A stretch of DNA of 19,194 nt, from NCBI GenBank assembly GCA_002104895.1, contig MCFG01000110.1:150001-169194 (forward strand). The letters are read 5' to 3'. Position 1 is the first letter of the stretch. Each line of letters opens with the position of its first letter. Of the stretch, positions 9,297-18,641 are shown piece after piece. The notes beneath the pieces were generated by a model, which worked only from the letters and a program-made list of their open reading frames with translations, did not search any database and had not been told where the DNA came from. The stretch comes from Anaeromyces robustus (taxonomy: Eukaryota > Neocallimastigomycota > Neocallimastigomycetes > Neocallimastigales > Neocallimastigaceae). Position numbers and translations under genes: made by a program.

Positions 9297-11331
9297 TTAA
9301 ATAAATAAAATAATAATACTTAACATAGATAGAATGAAAGTTAATTTAAGATTAAATGTAGTCAAAAAAGAAGGTATACTACCAGAATTATGAAGATTAG
9401 CTTTTGGATCATATTTTGATCCTGGATCAATAGGATCATCTTTTTGTTGTGCTGCCGTTACAGGATCATAAGGTACTTCATCATATTTAATATTAAATTG
9501 TTTACATACTGTATCACATATAGCCGTTGTCCAATCCATAATTCCCCAATAAAAGACACAACCTTCATAATTTGCTCCTTCAATATTATTAATAAAATCA
9601 TTCATAGTGAATTGATATTTTTGAGTAGAACCTTGATGTAAATGAGGTAAAGAAAATTCCCAAGTCATTTCTTCCATTAAACGTTCCTTATACCCTTCAA
9701 CTTTTCTTTTCATAGCAACAGGATTAAATATATGTTGTACAATAGATTTTAAATGATCTTCAAATAATTTCTTGGTAGGACAAGTAGGTAATCCATCACA
9801 TCCAATTAATTTATCAACTATAATACGAGTTTCAGTATCATAACTTTCTCCTGTAAATTTACGCCAATTCACTTTAAGATATTCGGTATAAGGTTTTAAT
9901 GGGAAATGTTCTGGATCATAATTTTCAGACATACCTATACCCCAAGTTTGATCAAAATCTTGATCAATAAAATAAAATCTATAGTTAGAAGCACTGATTT
10001 TATCGATTGGATGATAAGTTACAAAATTAGTACTTAAAAACCAATAAGAATCCCAATGACCTGCAAGATATTCTAAAGCTAAAGCTTTAAATAAAGTATC
10101 TAAATCAAAATCATTTCCATCAAAATCTTTAACAGCATTTAAATTACTAACATCTAATTTTTCTAATTTTTTAGTCATAGCTAAAAGTTCAATTTTTTGA
10201 TCTTTTTCATTATTACTTATGAAAGATCCTAAAGATTTTCCATCTGAAGCCGTAAAATCTGCCCCAGTGGCACAATCATAAATATTATTGGGAGTATAAT
10301 TAAGAATATCACCAGTTTTAGGATTACCGAAAAAGGTTGTTCTAATAAAACTTTCAGAAGTACAATCTTCTTGTAATACCCAAAGACCTATACCTGTACC
10401 ATCATTTAAATAAACACGTATAGCAATAGATTCATGAGTTGGATTACCAATAGCATGAGCAATATCACCATATAAAATTTGACGGAAAAATACAGGATCA
10501 TAAGCACTAGGTCTAAATTTTAAAACATCACGATGATAAATCCCACCATCTGGTAAAGTTATTCTAAATTGAAATTTATCTTCATCTGTATTTTTTGTTG
10601 AAACTGGAACATCATTAAATGAAAAAACTTTATCTTGTAAAATAAAAGTAATTTTATCAAAATTAGTACTATGAGCTTTAACGAAAAATTTTTCATCTGT
10701 ATCAATAATAGCTATAGGTACATATTTTGGATCAAAAAGTTCTGTTCTACCAATAGATCTTTCCCATGGTTCAGCATTCGGATAACCAAATTCAGGCATA
10801 TTATATAAAGTTAAAGCACGACCAATAAGTTCATTATGAGTATTTTCAGAGGTAAGTTCACGTTCTACATCTTCTTTACCATCACAAACATATTTATATC
10901 TAAATTATAGTAATTATTAATATATATATTTATTTAATTAATTAATTTTTTATTTTATTTTTTATTTTATTTTTTATTTTATTTTATTTTTTATTTTATT
11001 TTTTTTTTTAATATTTATGAAATGAATATATTAAAAAAAATAAAGATGAATAATATATTTTTAAAAATAATATTAAATAAATATAAATATAAATATAAAA
11101 TATTATTTATATATATTATATATATATTGTAATTTCTTTAAATTCTTACTTTGATTTAAGTGAAACAGGAGCTGAAACTTTAAAAAGTGGAATATCTTGT
11201 TCCTTTGCCATAGGATATATTTTACCTCCTACATTTAATTCACAATTAGTACCAAAAGAGACCACTGAAAAATTAGCAGTCAATACTTTTGATACTAAAC
11301 CTAATAAACATAAACTATATTTTAAATTCAT
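9297..11331 (-). CDS. CotH-kinase family surface protein, two exons, no dockerin
   Basis: Predicted secreted CotH-family protein (relatives include the Bacillus spore-coat kinase CotH and many anaerobic-fungal proteins). Exon 1 is 11331-11150 and exon 2 is 10899-9297; the intron 11149-10900 has a GTAAGA donor and a TTTAG acceptor. Spliced length 1785 nt, 594 residues. A signal peptide covers about residues 1-19 (hydrophobic, ending LTA). The CotH core follows, with GHWDSYW (341-347) and the acidic DQDFDQTWG (373-381), whose Asp375 and Asp377 are the likely metal-binding pair. A hydrophobic tail (about 571-594) after Asn-Ser-Gly (565-567) suggests a GPI anchor. No CBM10-type fungal dockerin is present, so it is not expected on a cellulosome. 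An ATG at 10799 is internal: the frame continues upstream through KYVCDG to the exon junction. Enzymatic activity in fungi is inferred. Confidence 0.92.
10900..11149 (-). other. Single intron of the CotH gene
   Basis: 250 bp, GTAAGA at its 5' end and TTTAG at its 3' end. It contains an irregular (TTTTA/TTTTTTA)n array on the + strand at about 10946-11009. Splicing restores KSK-YKYVCDG and avoids the in-frame TAA at 11148-11146. Confidence 0.9.
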
Positions 11332-11676
11332 TTTTTAATTTTTTTTTCTACTTTCTTTTTTTTTTATTTATTTATTATTATTATTATTTTTTAAAAAAAA
11401 ATATATGTATATATTTTTATATAATATAATTATTTATATCTATTTTATTTTTTAATATATATTTTCTTTTCAATTGTGTTATTATTTATTTAATATATTA
11501 TTTTTTTTTATTGTATTTTATATATAAAAAATAAAATTATTTCAATCAATAATATTATATTTTATTTTTCTTATTGTTTGTATTTTAATTTTTTTTTCTT
11601 TAAAAGAAGAAAAACGTGTTTTTTTTATTCTTTTTATATATTTTTTATATAATTATTAAAGTTTAATTTATTCTTT

Positions 11677-11707
<31 letters not shown>

Positions 11708-11924
11708 TAAAAAATAAATGAAAAAGAAAAAAAAAAATTTTTTTTTTTTATTTTATATCTTTTTAAAATTTTTCAATTGATTATTTCATTTTAAATATTT
11801 TATTTATTTATTATAATTTATTATTAACGATTAATTATAATTAACTTTTTAATTACTATTAACTATCATAATTAATAATTTTTATTAAATATTATTAAAT
11901 AAAAAAAATGTTTTTTTTTTTTTA

Positions 11925-11968
11925 TTATTTTATTTTATTTTATTTTATTTTATTTTATTTTATTTTAT
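11925..11968. repeat. (TTTTA)n pentanucleotide microsatellite
   Basis: About eight tandem TTTTA units after a T-run, in the CotH upstream spacer. Confidence 0.9.
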
Positions 11969-13216
11969 TTTTTTTCGATAACTCATAATTCATTACTTAT
12001 TTAAACTTTTTTTCAATTTAAACTTTTTTAATTTAGACATTAAAAAGAAGAAAAAAAAATTATTTTTTTTCCTTTTTTGAAATATTTAATTACATTATAT
12101 ATATATAAATATAATACAATAATAAAGAACCTACAATACACATCAAATTAAACATAATTAACTTTAATTAAACTTTTTTTAATCTTTACTTCCTTCATCT
12201 TCTTTTTTTCTTTTTTTTTTTTTTTTTTTTTAATAATAAAGTTTTTTATTACCTAAAATATTTCATTTAAATTAAATTTAAAAAAAAAAAAAATTACAGT
12301 ATAAAGTAAATAATATAAGCTATAATACAGTAATTAGTAATATATCAATATTCAAATAATTAAAATAAAAAAAAAATATTTATTTTATTAATTTAAATAT
12401 ATATAAATTTTATTAATACTTCAAAATATTTAAAAATTAAAGAAATACATAATATTTCATCTACCATAATTGGACTTTATTTTTTTTATTGTAATTATAT
12501 AAAATTTATATATAAATACATATTATTATTATTATAAAAACTATTCATTTTTCATTCTTCATTAATAATTTATATAATAATAATCAAAGGGTCAAAAAAG
12601 AAAAAAAAAGCTTTTTCTTCTTTTCTATTTTTCATTTTTTTTAAATATATTATTAATATATTAATATTATAATCTACCTTTATATTTTGTATAGACTTTT
12701 TTTTCTTACATTCATATATATATATTATTATTATTATGCTTTAATGTATAAAAAAAAAAAAACATTTAGAAATAATATTAAGAAAATTAATATGATACTT
12801 GATTATTTGTTAAAAATTAATTATTATAAACTATTTTTTTTTTGTTTTTTTAACTTTTTATATACAATAAAAATAAAAAAAAGAATGACTCATATATACA
12901 TTTTATTATTATAATAGTAATAAAAAATTTTTTTATTTTATTCCTTTTAATGTATATCTTATAATGCATATTAGTTAATTTATAAAATATCTAAAATAAA
13001 ATAATTACATACTTATATATACATATAAGAAATATTTAATTTAAAAAAATAAAACACAAAATGATAAAATAAAATTAGGATAAAATAAAAGAACTTCTTA
13101 AATATTATTCAACCAAATTTTTATTGAATTCTTTAAAAATACAAAAATAAAAAAGGAATTTTTATATATAAAATTAATTAATGAATTTTTTTTATACATT
13201 ATAAAAAACATATATT

Positions 13217-13420
13217 TATAGAATAATAGAATATTCTATAAAAACATATACAAATATACAATAATAATATAATTATTATTATTATTTATTATATATATTT
13301 ATTAGAACTTTTAGAACAATTAACATTCTATAACTTATAAAATATATATATAAAATACATAAAAAATGGTATTTTTTGTATATAAAAAAACCTATATATA
13401 GAACAATAGAATATTCTATA
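13217..13420. repeat. Pair of 24-bp direct repeats with palindromic core
   Basis: TATAGAAtAATAGAATATTCTATA at 13217-13240 recurs at 13397-13420 with one change (T to C). The core ATAGAATATTCTAT is a perfect 14-bp palindrome. The copies are 180 bp apart. They could be ends or internal repeats of a decayed element; nothing shows a function. Confidence 0.75.
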
Positions 13421-13434
13421 GATATATTTTCATT

Positions 13435-13526
13435 TTATTCTGATATGAATTTTAAAAATTTTTTTTAAACAAAATTTTTATTATATACTCTTTAAAGAAA
13501 ATTTTTTAAAATTCATATTGGAATAA
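13435..13526. repeat. Inverted repeat with 29-bp arms
   Basis: Arms 13435-13463 and 13498-13526 (TTATTCTGATATGAATTTTAAA... against its complement) pair with three mismatches, two of them G-U compatible; the loop is 34 nt. It lies just right of the palindromic repeat at 13397-13420. It may be a MITE-like relic. Confidence 0.75.
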
Positions 13527-13899
13527 CACGTATGTTTATTCCATTACAAAAAAAAAAAAAAAAAAAAAATTCATTAATATAAATATATAATTAATCATAA
13601 TAAATATTATATCTCTTTAGGTATTTGTAAATAATAACTATGAATAATTCTTAAATGAATGTTAGGAACAGATTAACTTTTTTTTTTTTCTTTAAACTTG
13701 GTAAGAGTTTTTTATTTAATTTATTATATTATATATACATATGAATATATAATACATTAAAGTAAAGAAAATATAATATATAATACATGAATATAATAAA
13801 AAAAAAGTAATAAAAAATAATAAAGTAATTAAAATTTTTATTACAAATATTATATCAAAAAATAATATTAAACAATATGACAGTAGTAATTCAGAACGA

Positions 13900-14010
13900 A
13901 ATATTTATACTTCAAGTTTCTTTCATTGAGCAAATGTAATATCATTTCGACATTGATATGCCCTACCTTTATCATACCAATCTGCAAGAATATATAATTT
14001 TTGAATATAA
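13900..14010 (-). pseudogene. Decayed coding fragment, unidentified
   Basis: Read on the minus strand, this stretch gives ADWYDKGRAYQCRNDITFAQ followed by TGA. Its base composition and its mix of Trp, Cys and charged residues look like real former coding DNA rather than A/T noise. I do not recognise the family. It lies in line with the remnants at 14478-14895 on the same strand, so one degenerate retroelement ORF (perhaps Gag or ORF1) is possible. Confidence 0.45.
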
Positions 14011-14145
14011 CTGTTAATTATCTTGCTCTACTTTTTGATTCTAATAAGAAAAGATCAATTAAAGTTTAAACTATTCTTAATATAGAACTTTTTTTTTTTT
14101 GTTTAATAATTAGAAAGAGATACTTTTTATTAAGTTACCATAGCC

Positions 14146-14221
14146 AAAAAAAACATTTACCTACATTGTTTATTTATTTTATATATAAAATAAATAAAAA
14201 ATGTAGGTAAATGTTTTTTTT
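14146..14221. repeat. 76-bp near-perfect palindrome
   Basis: Two 38-bp arms meet with no loop at 14183/14184 (TATATA centre). Only one position pair fails (G14168/A14199). The outer part is A8-CATTTACCTACATT and its complement. It splits the decayed coding remnants, so it probably arrived or arose after them. Confidence 0.9.
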
Positions 14222-14253
14222 GTATACTTCTTTTATTTATTTATTTATTTATT

Positions 14254-14286
14254 TTTTAGACTAAGAGAAGATTATATACTTCCATG
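14254..14286 (-). mobile_element. Short 3'-end fragment of an unnamed retroelement (copy A)
   Basis: 31 nt (14256-14286) ending ACTTCCATG on the + strand match 26 of 31 positions of the insert at 16671-16701. A T-run and a (TTTA)n stretch precede it on the + strand, i.e. an A-rich tail after the fragment on the minus strand. No clear target-site duplication was found here. Confidence 0.6.
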
Positions 14287-14477
14287 TTTTTTATTTATTA
14301 TAAATAGATATTAATACAATTAGATTTAATACATACATAAATAAAAATAGATTAAAAAAAGAAAAAAAAACTATTTAAAAATCTATAACATAAATTTAAT
14401 ATAAAGAAAAATATAATAAAATAATAAATAATTTTTGAAATAATTATAATTTCAGTGTAGGGGTACTTATTCGGATT

Positions 14478-14895
14478 TCACTCCTCTTCTAAATGGTAAA
14501 ATAATATAAAATAAAGAAGTAATATCTGAATTAAAGATAGTGTGGTGTCCACTAAATTCTCCCTTGGGTAATCATTATAATTTCTAGTAAAAGAAGAAGA
14601 CTCCGAAGGCCCTTGTGGTTGAAATAATATCGCGATTCGAAATATTATTATTATGTTTTATCGATTTCTAACGTCAACACTCTTGATAATAAAGGGTGTT
14701 GATTTATACTGATCAAATCGAATAAAAACTTCAAAAAGCTGCATATAACTGGTACTGTTTTTGTTAAAAAATTAGCCAATTCCTAAAAAGTATGAAACAG
14801 GAAGTTCCTTTGAACTTTTTGTAAAGTTGTTCAATTAAATACTTTCGTTTTCCTTTATCGAAGTGTAGCTCTTCCAGAGCTGAAGTTCCACCAAG
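14478..14895 (-). pseudogene. Decayed retroelement-like ORF remnants
   Basis: Three minus-strand open pieces in different frames: 14895-14764 (includes LEELHFDKGKRKYLIEQLYK), 14762-14658 region (includes LFEVFIRFDQYKSTPFIIK) and 14624-14478 (starts FQPQGPSESSSFTRNYNDYP, a Pro/Ser-rich stretch). They are separated by frameshifts and stops, so this is one broken former gene or several. The polarity matches the neighbouring LINE copies, and it lies directly beyond the poly(A) end of the older copy. A Gag/ORF1-like origin is a guess; no catalytic motif is visible. Confidence 0.5.
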
Positions 14896-15103
14896 AATTT
14901 TTTTTTATCGTAAACAATTCGTACATCATATTTATTGAATTTAAATATTAAAATACATGAATCATAAAAAAAAACACATAAAAAAATAAAATGATACTAT
15001 AAAAAAAAATAAAAAAACCAGTAAAACATTATAGATAATAATGAATACTGGAGGGGAAAAAAGTAGTATAATAATATGTAAAAACAATAAATCCATAACT
15101 AGC

Positions 15104-15132
15104 CTTTAATTTTATATATATAGAAATTAAAG
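15104..15132 (-). repeat. Stem-loop in the 3' UTR of LINE copy 1
   Basis: CTTTAATTT (15104-15112) pairs with AAATTAAAG (15124-15132) around an A/T loop. It lies shortly after the ORF end and corresponds to the copy-2 hairpin at 17106-17127. Confidence 0.55.
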
Positions 15133-16633
15133 TAAAAATTGATCTATTCTATTCCACTAGGGTCGGAAATAGGATCGTCATTTGCCCTATTAGGCTGTCC
15201 TAACTGTGTTATCAGCATTGACGTTCCTTGGAGAGGTTGGTTTTTGAATTTATTGAATAATATATATGTTATCTTTTATAGACATACAATAAGGCATGAT
15301 ATTCATTCAATAGAGCCACAAATCACAACAAGAATGAAGATTTTGAATATGTACCAGACTCAGTCTGACAATCAACTTAAACAAACATTTCCATTCCTTT
15401 TTGTATGGACAATTGTTATTTATTTCATTAAATCTATATTCTCTTCCACCAATTAAAAAAAAATTATAAATTAGGTACCTATTAACAATTTTTCTATTTC
15501 CTAAAAGTATTGATATTACATATACAATTCTTCCTATTATTAGAATTACTTTTATAAACCTTAACAATGTTATTAATTCTATTATCTACACTAAATTATA
15601 TTACTGGTCACAAATAAACTATTAAAAAGACTATCTAAAAAATAAAAACAAAAAAAGTTTCTATCTAGATCTGGAGAAATGATTAATATGAAGATTTTTT
15701 TTAAATAGAAAACAATTAATAAACCAATGGTCAATTCTTTGATAACTGTTACCATGGAAACAGCATGAACAATAATTAGGACAAGAATTATTAATCATTT
15801 TAGCAGCTTTAGCAACTCTAGCATCGATTATATATCTACATCTTGCCCTAAAGTATCCATCTGAAACCTTTGCTATATTCAGGAAATTTTAGATTAAGCT
15901 TTAAGTAATATAATTTCTTGAATTTTCAAAAATTGTTCATTTTATAAGTTTTAGCTTTAATCGATTTATCACTGTTCATGTTCATGTCTCTATTCCAATA
16001 GAGAAGTCCAAAATTTCTTTTGAAGAGGATGAAATATGGTTTAATTTATCAATTTATTAATTTATTAATATCTTATTTTCTTTGTCCCAAGTTCATTTTC
16101 TTGTAGAAACATTATTGATTAACTTTGAGATAATGCTGTTGGAGTTTCTTCCACTTATTAAAACATCTAACTTGAGTTAAAAGCACATTTATCAGAAAAT
16201 TGGAGGTATATTGAGTTCTCTTTGAAATCCAATATAATAAAAACAAATGAATTTAGGTTTGGAGAAGCCTAAAATTCAATAAAAAAACCCTTGTTAATAA
16301 TTGTTTATATAGAACTTAGTATTGTTTTTGTTAGATTTTACTAGGAGCACAAAGAATAATATCATCTATAAATAGTCCACCACAACAACAATATTCAGTA
16401 TCAATTCTCATACCATTATTCAAGCAATCGTTGAAGAGTTGAAGATGTCGTTGATTAACAGATTAAAAAATATAGGAAATAAAGGGATATCCTTGTCGAA
16501 CTCCTTTAAGTATAGTATACTGAATAAATCAGAAAATTGTCCATTAATTTTAACATAAGCTTTTGGAAGATAGATATAGGTTCTCCAAAAAATTGAAAAA
16601 ATTTTTCTTGTATTACCAAGAACATAAAGTTTC

Positions 16634-16719
16634 AACAAAATGTTATATATATATATATTTTTTTTTATTATTAGACTAAAGGAAGAGAATACACTTCCAT
16701 GAACAAAATGTTATATATA
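16634..16719 (-). mobile_element. 50-bp poly(A)-tailed insertion (copy B) with an 18-bp perfect target-site duplication
   Basis: AACAAAATGTTATATATA occurs at 16634-16651 and again at 16702-16719; the corresponding place in copy 2 (ACAAGATGTTATATATGGGCAC, near 18903-18925) has it once. The 50 bp between them are (TA)n, T9 and a 35-nt sequence (16667-16701) ending ACACTTCCATG. On the minus strand this is a short 3' fragment followed by a poly(A) tail, the hallmark of target-primed reverse transcription. The 35-mer is related to 14256-14286 and is not part of the host LINE. Confidence 0.85.
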
Positions 16720-16816
16720 GGCACAGAATCATAAGTTTTTTTAAGATTAAAGATCAAGAAAAGCCAAATAAGTATCTTCCCCTTATGAATTTATGTCTTT
16801 GACAAATAGAAAGAAT

Positions 16817-16872
16817 AGAGATTTAAATTTTTTTTTTATGGCACACAATTTGTACGTCATTTTTAGAGATAT

Positions 16873-16875
<3 letters not shown>
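16817..16875 (-). mobile_element. 37-bp ultra-truncated LINE insertion flanked by an 11-bp duplication
   Basis: AGAGATTTAAA (16817-16827) and AGAGATATAAA (16865-16875) flank T10, then ATGGCACACAATTTGTACGTCA (16838-16859), then T5. The 22-mer is identical to the extreme 3' end of copy 2 (16913-16934). The uninterrupted site in copy 2 reads AGAGATATAAAG near 19013. So a copy carrying only 22 nt of LINE plus a tail was integrated, with one later mutation in the left duplicate. Confidence 0.8.
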
Positions 16876-16915
<40 letters not shown>

Positions 16916-17105
16916 GCACACAATTTGTACGTCAACTTTATTGAATTTAAATATTAAAATACATGAATCATAAAAAAAACACATATTGAAAAAAAATGAT
17001 ACTAAAAAAAATAAAAACCAGTAAAATATTATAGATAATAATAGATAATACTGGAGGAAAAAAAGAAGTATAATAATATTTAAAAACAATAAATCCATAC
17101 AGCCC

Positions 17106-17127
17106 TTAATTCTAAATATAGAATTAA
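17106..17127 (-). repeat. Stem-loop in the 3' UTR of LINE copy 2
   Basis: TTAATTCTA (17106-17114) pairs perfectly with TAGAATTAA (17119-17127) around AATA. It begins about 13 nt after the ORF stop on the minus strand. Copy 1 keeps a stem in the same place with changes in both arms. Confidence 0.65.
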
Positions 17128-17139
17128 AGTAAAATTGAT

Positions 17140-18348
17140 CTATCCTATTCCACTAGGGTCGGAAATAGGATCGGCATTTGCCCTACTAGGCTGTCCTACT
17201 GTGTTATCAGCATTGACGTTCCTGGAGAGGTTGGTTTTAAATTTATTGAATAATATATGTTGTCTTTTACAGACAACAGGCATGATATCATTCAATAGAG
17301 CCGCAGATCGCAACAAGAATGGGGATTTTGAATAAGTACCAGATTCAGTCTGACACTTAAACAAACATTCCCATTCCTTTTTGTATGGACTATTGTTAAT
17401 TCTATCACTAAAACCATAATCTCTACCACCAATTAAAAAAATATATATTCTATACCTATTAACTATTTTTTTATTACCTAATATATCTATATTACTTATA
17501 CTATTATTACTACTTTTATAACCCTTAACAATATTATTTATTCTATTATCCACACTAGGGTTATTACTGGTCCTAACTAAACTATTAAAAAGACTATCTA
17601 AAAAATAAAAAAAATTTCTATCTAAATCAGAGAAGTGATCAATACGAAGATTTTTAAATAAGAAACAATTTATAAACCAATGATCAATTCTCTGATAACT
17701 GTCACAATGGAAACAACATGAACAGCAATTAGGACAAGAATTATTAATCATTTTAGCAGCTTTTGCAACTCTAGCATCAATTTTATATCCACATCTTGCC
17801 CTAAGTATCCACCGAAAACCTTTGCTATATTCAGGAAATTCTAGATTAAGCTTTAAGTAACTTCTTGATTCTTCAAAGTTGTACATTTTATAAGTTTTAG
17901 CTTTAATTGATTTATCACTGTTCATGTCTCTGTCCCAATAGAATTCCATAATTTCTTTAGTAGAGGATGAAATATTGTTTAATTTATCATTTAATATTTT
18001 ACTTTCTTTGTCCCAAGTCCATTTTCTTGTTGTAGCAACATTATTAACTATCTTTGAGATAATGCAGTTGGAGTCCTTCCACTTATTAAAACATCTAACC
18101 TGAGCTAAAGCACATTTACCAGAAAGTGGAGGAATATTGAGTTCTTTTGAGATGCAATAAATAGAAACAAAAGAATTAGGTTTCGAGTAGCCTAAAATCC
18201 AATAAAAACCTTTGTTAATTATTGTTTGTGTAGAACTAGTATTGTTTTTGTTAGAACCAAGCAAAGGCGCGTAATAGGAAACTTGTCCAATAACTTTTGC
18301 AGAGAATAAAGTTCTTTTAAGAGGAATAGGAATCAGATCATTTTTTAA
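17140..18348 (-). pseudogene. C-terminal domain of the LINE ORF2 polyprotein with CCHC motif
   Basis: About 400 codons open from TTA at 18348 to the stop at 17140-17142, ending DPISDPSGIG. It carries the post-RT domain of non-LTR elements: a Trp-rich helical part, then RCGYKIDARVAKAAKMINNS, then the Cys/His cluster. Its canonical ligands are Cys-X2-Cys-X7-His-X4-Cys in SCCFHCDSYQRIDHWFINC; an extra CPNC precedes it. About 170 further residues of unknown function follow. This is the longest intact stretch of copy 2. It overlaps the upstream piece in another frame at the T5A6 run near 18341-18351, so a one-base indel separates them. Confidence 0.85.
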
Positions 18349-18641
18349 AAACCTTGAATTGAAAACAAAGCCTTACTAACTTTATTTTTCATTTTACTAA
18401 TAACGAATTTTAAATCTAGAGTTTTGTGAAAGGGAACACCAAGGTAAGTATAACAATCTGTTTTAGGGATTGCGATTCCTGTTAAATAAAAGGTAGGGTC
18501 TTCTCTAAGAATATATTCCGAATTTTCATGTCTAACAGCTAATGTGCCACATTTATTAATTCCAAAAGTCATCTCGTTGTCCTTAGCCCATTTACCAACT
18601 AAACGAAGAAGTTTGTTCATACGAGATCTACTAGGGGACAA
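18345..18641 (-). pseudogene. Thumb and post-palm segment of the LINE reverse transcriptase
   Basis: 98 codons, open from a TTG at 18641, including RMNKLLRLVGKWAKDNEMTF, then NKCGTLAV and CYTYLGVPF. This is the usual region after the FADD box of LINE RTs (W...N...KC...V and YLG motifs). Upstream the frame closes within the FADD region, so it continues FADDIVL only after a one-base shift near 18640. Confidence 0.85.

Larger units (their letters stand above)
11332..13434. other. A/T-rich spacer upstream of CotH
   Basis: About 2.1 kb without a supported gene. It includes the CotH promoter side. Notable only for composition: a (TTTTA)n pentamer array at about 11925-11968, an A27 tract (11681-11707), other A/T runs, and the paired palindromes at 13217-13240 and 13397-13420. 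The 75-codon open frame near 12687-12914 is Tyr/Lys/Phe low complexity and not believable. Confidence 0.75.
14898..16875 (-). mobile_element. Older, decayed LINE-like retrotransposon copy (copy 1)
   Basis: Minus-strand copy: the poly(A) end is the T9 run 14898-14906, and the body 14907-16827 is colinear with copy 2. Both share the 3' end ATxGxxxACAATTxGTACxTCA followed by TTTATTGAATTTAAATATT. Recognisable protein pieces include LGNRKIVNRYLIY...FLIGGREYRF (15307-15567) and the RT piece KINGQFSDLFSIL...NLLINDIFN (16420-16638). It lacks about 373 bp relative to copy 2 at about 16336, carries a 50-bp insert at 16652-16701, and is interrupted at 16828 by later insertions. Its 5' part should continue to the right of copy 2, outside the window. 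Confidence 0.88.

Noticed and set aside
10797-10799. ATG at 10799 as the start of the CotH gene
   Set aside because: The frame continues upstream with family-like sequence (KYVCDGKEDVERE) to a clean splice junction with a signal-peptide exon, so this Met is internal.
12687-12914. 75-codon frame in the CotH upstream spacer
   Set aside because: Composed almost only of Tyr, Lys, Phe, Ile and Asn from A/T repeats, with no motif or coding-like base composition.
13217-13420. Repeats considered as a CRISPR array
   Set aside because: Only two copies 180 bp apart with an A/T-palindromic core, in eukaryotic DNA; no regular spacers and no cas genes.
15139-15456. Plus-strand frames of 105 codons (15139) and 66 codons (17135)
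   Set aside because: They are antisense to matching segments of the two LINE copies; the minus strand carries the protein similarity.
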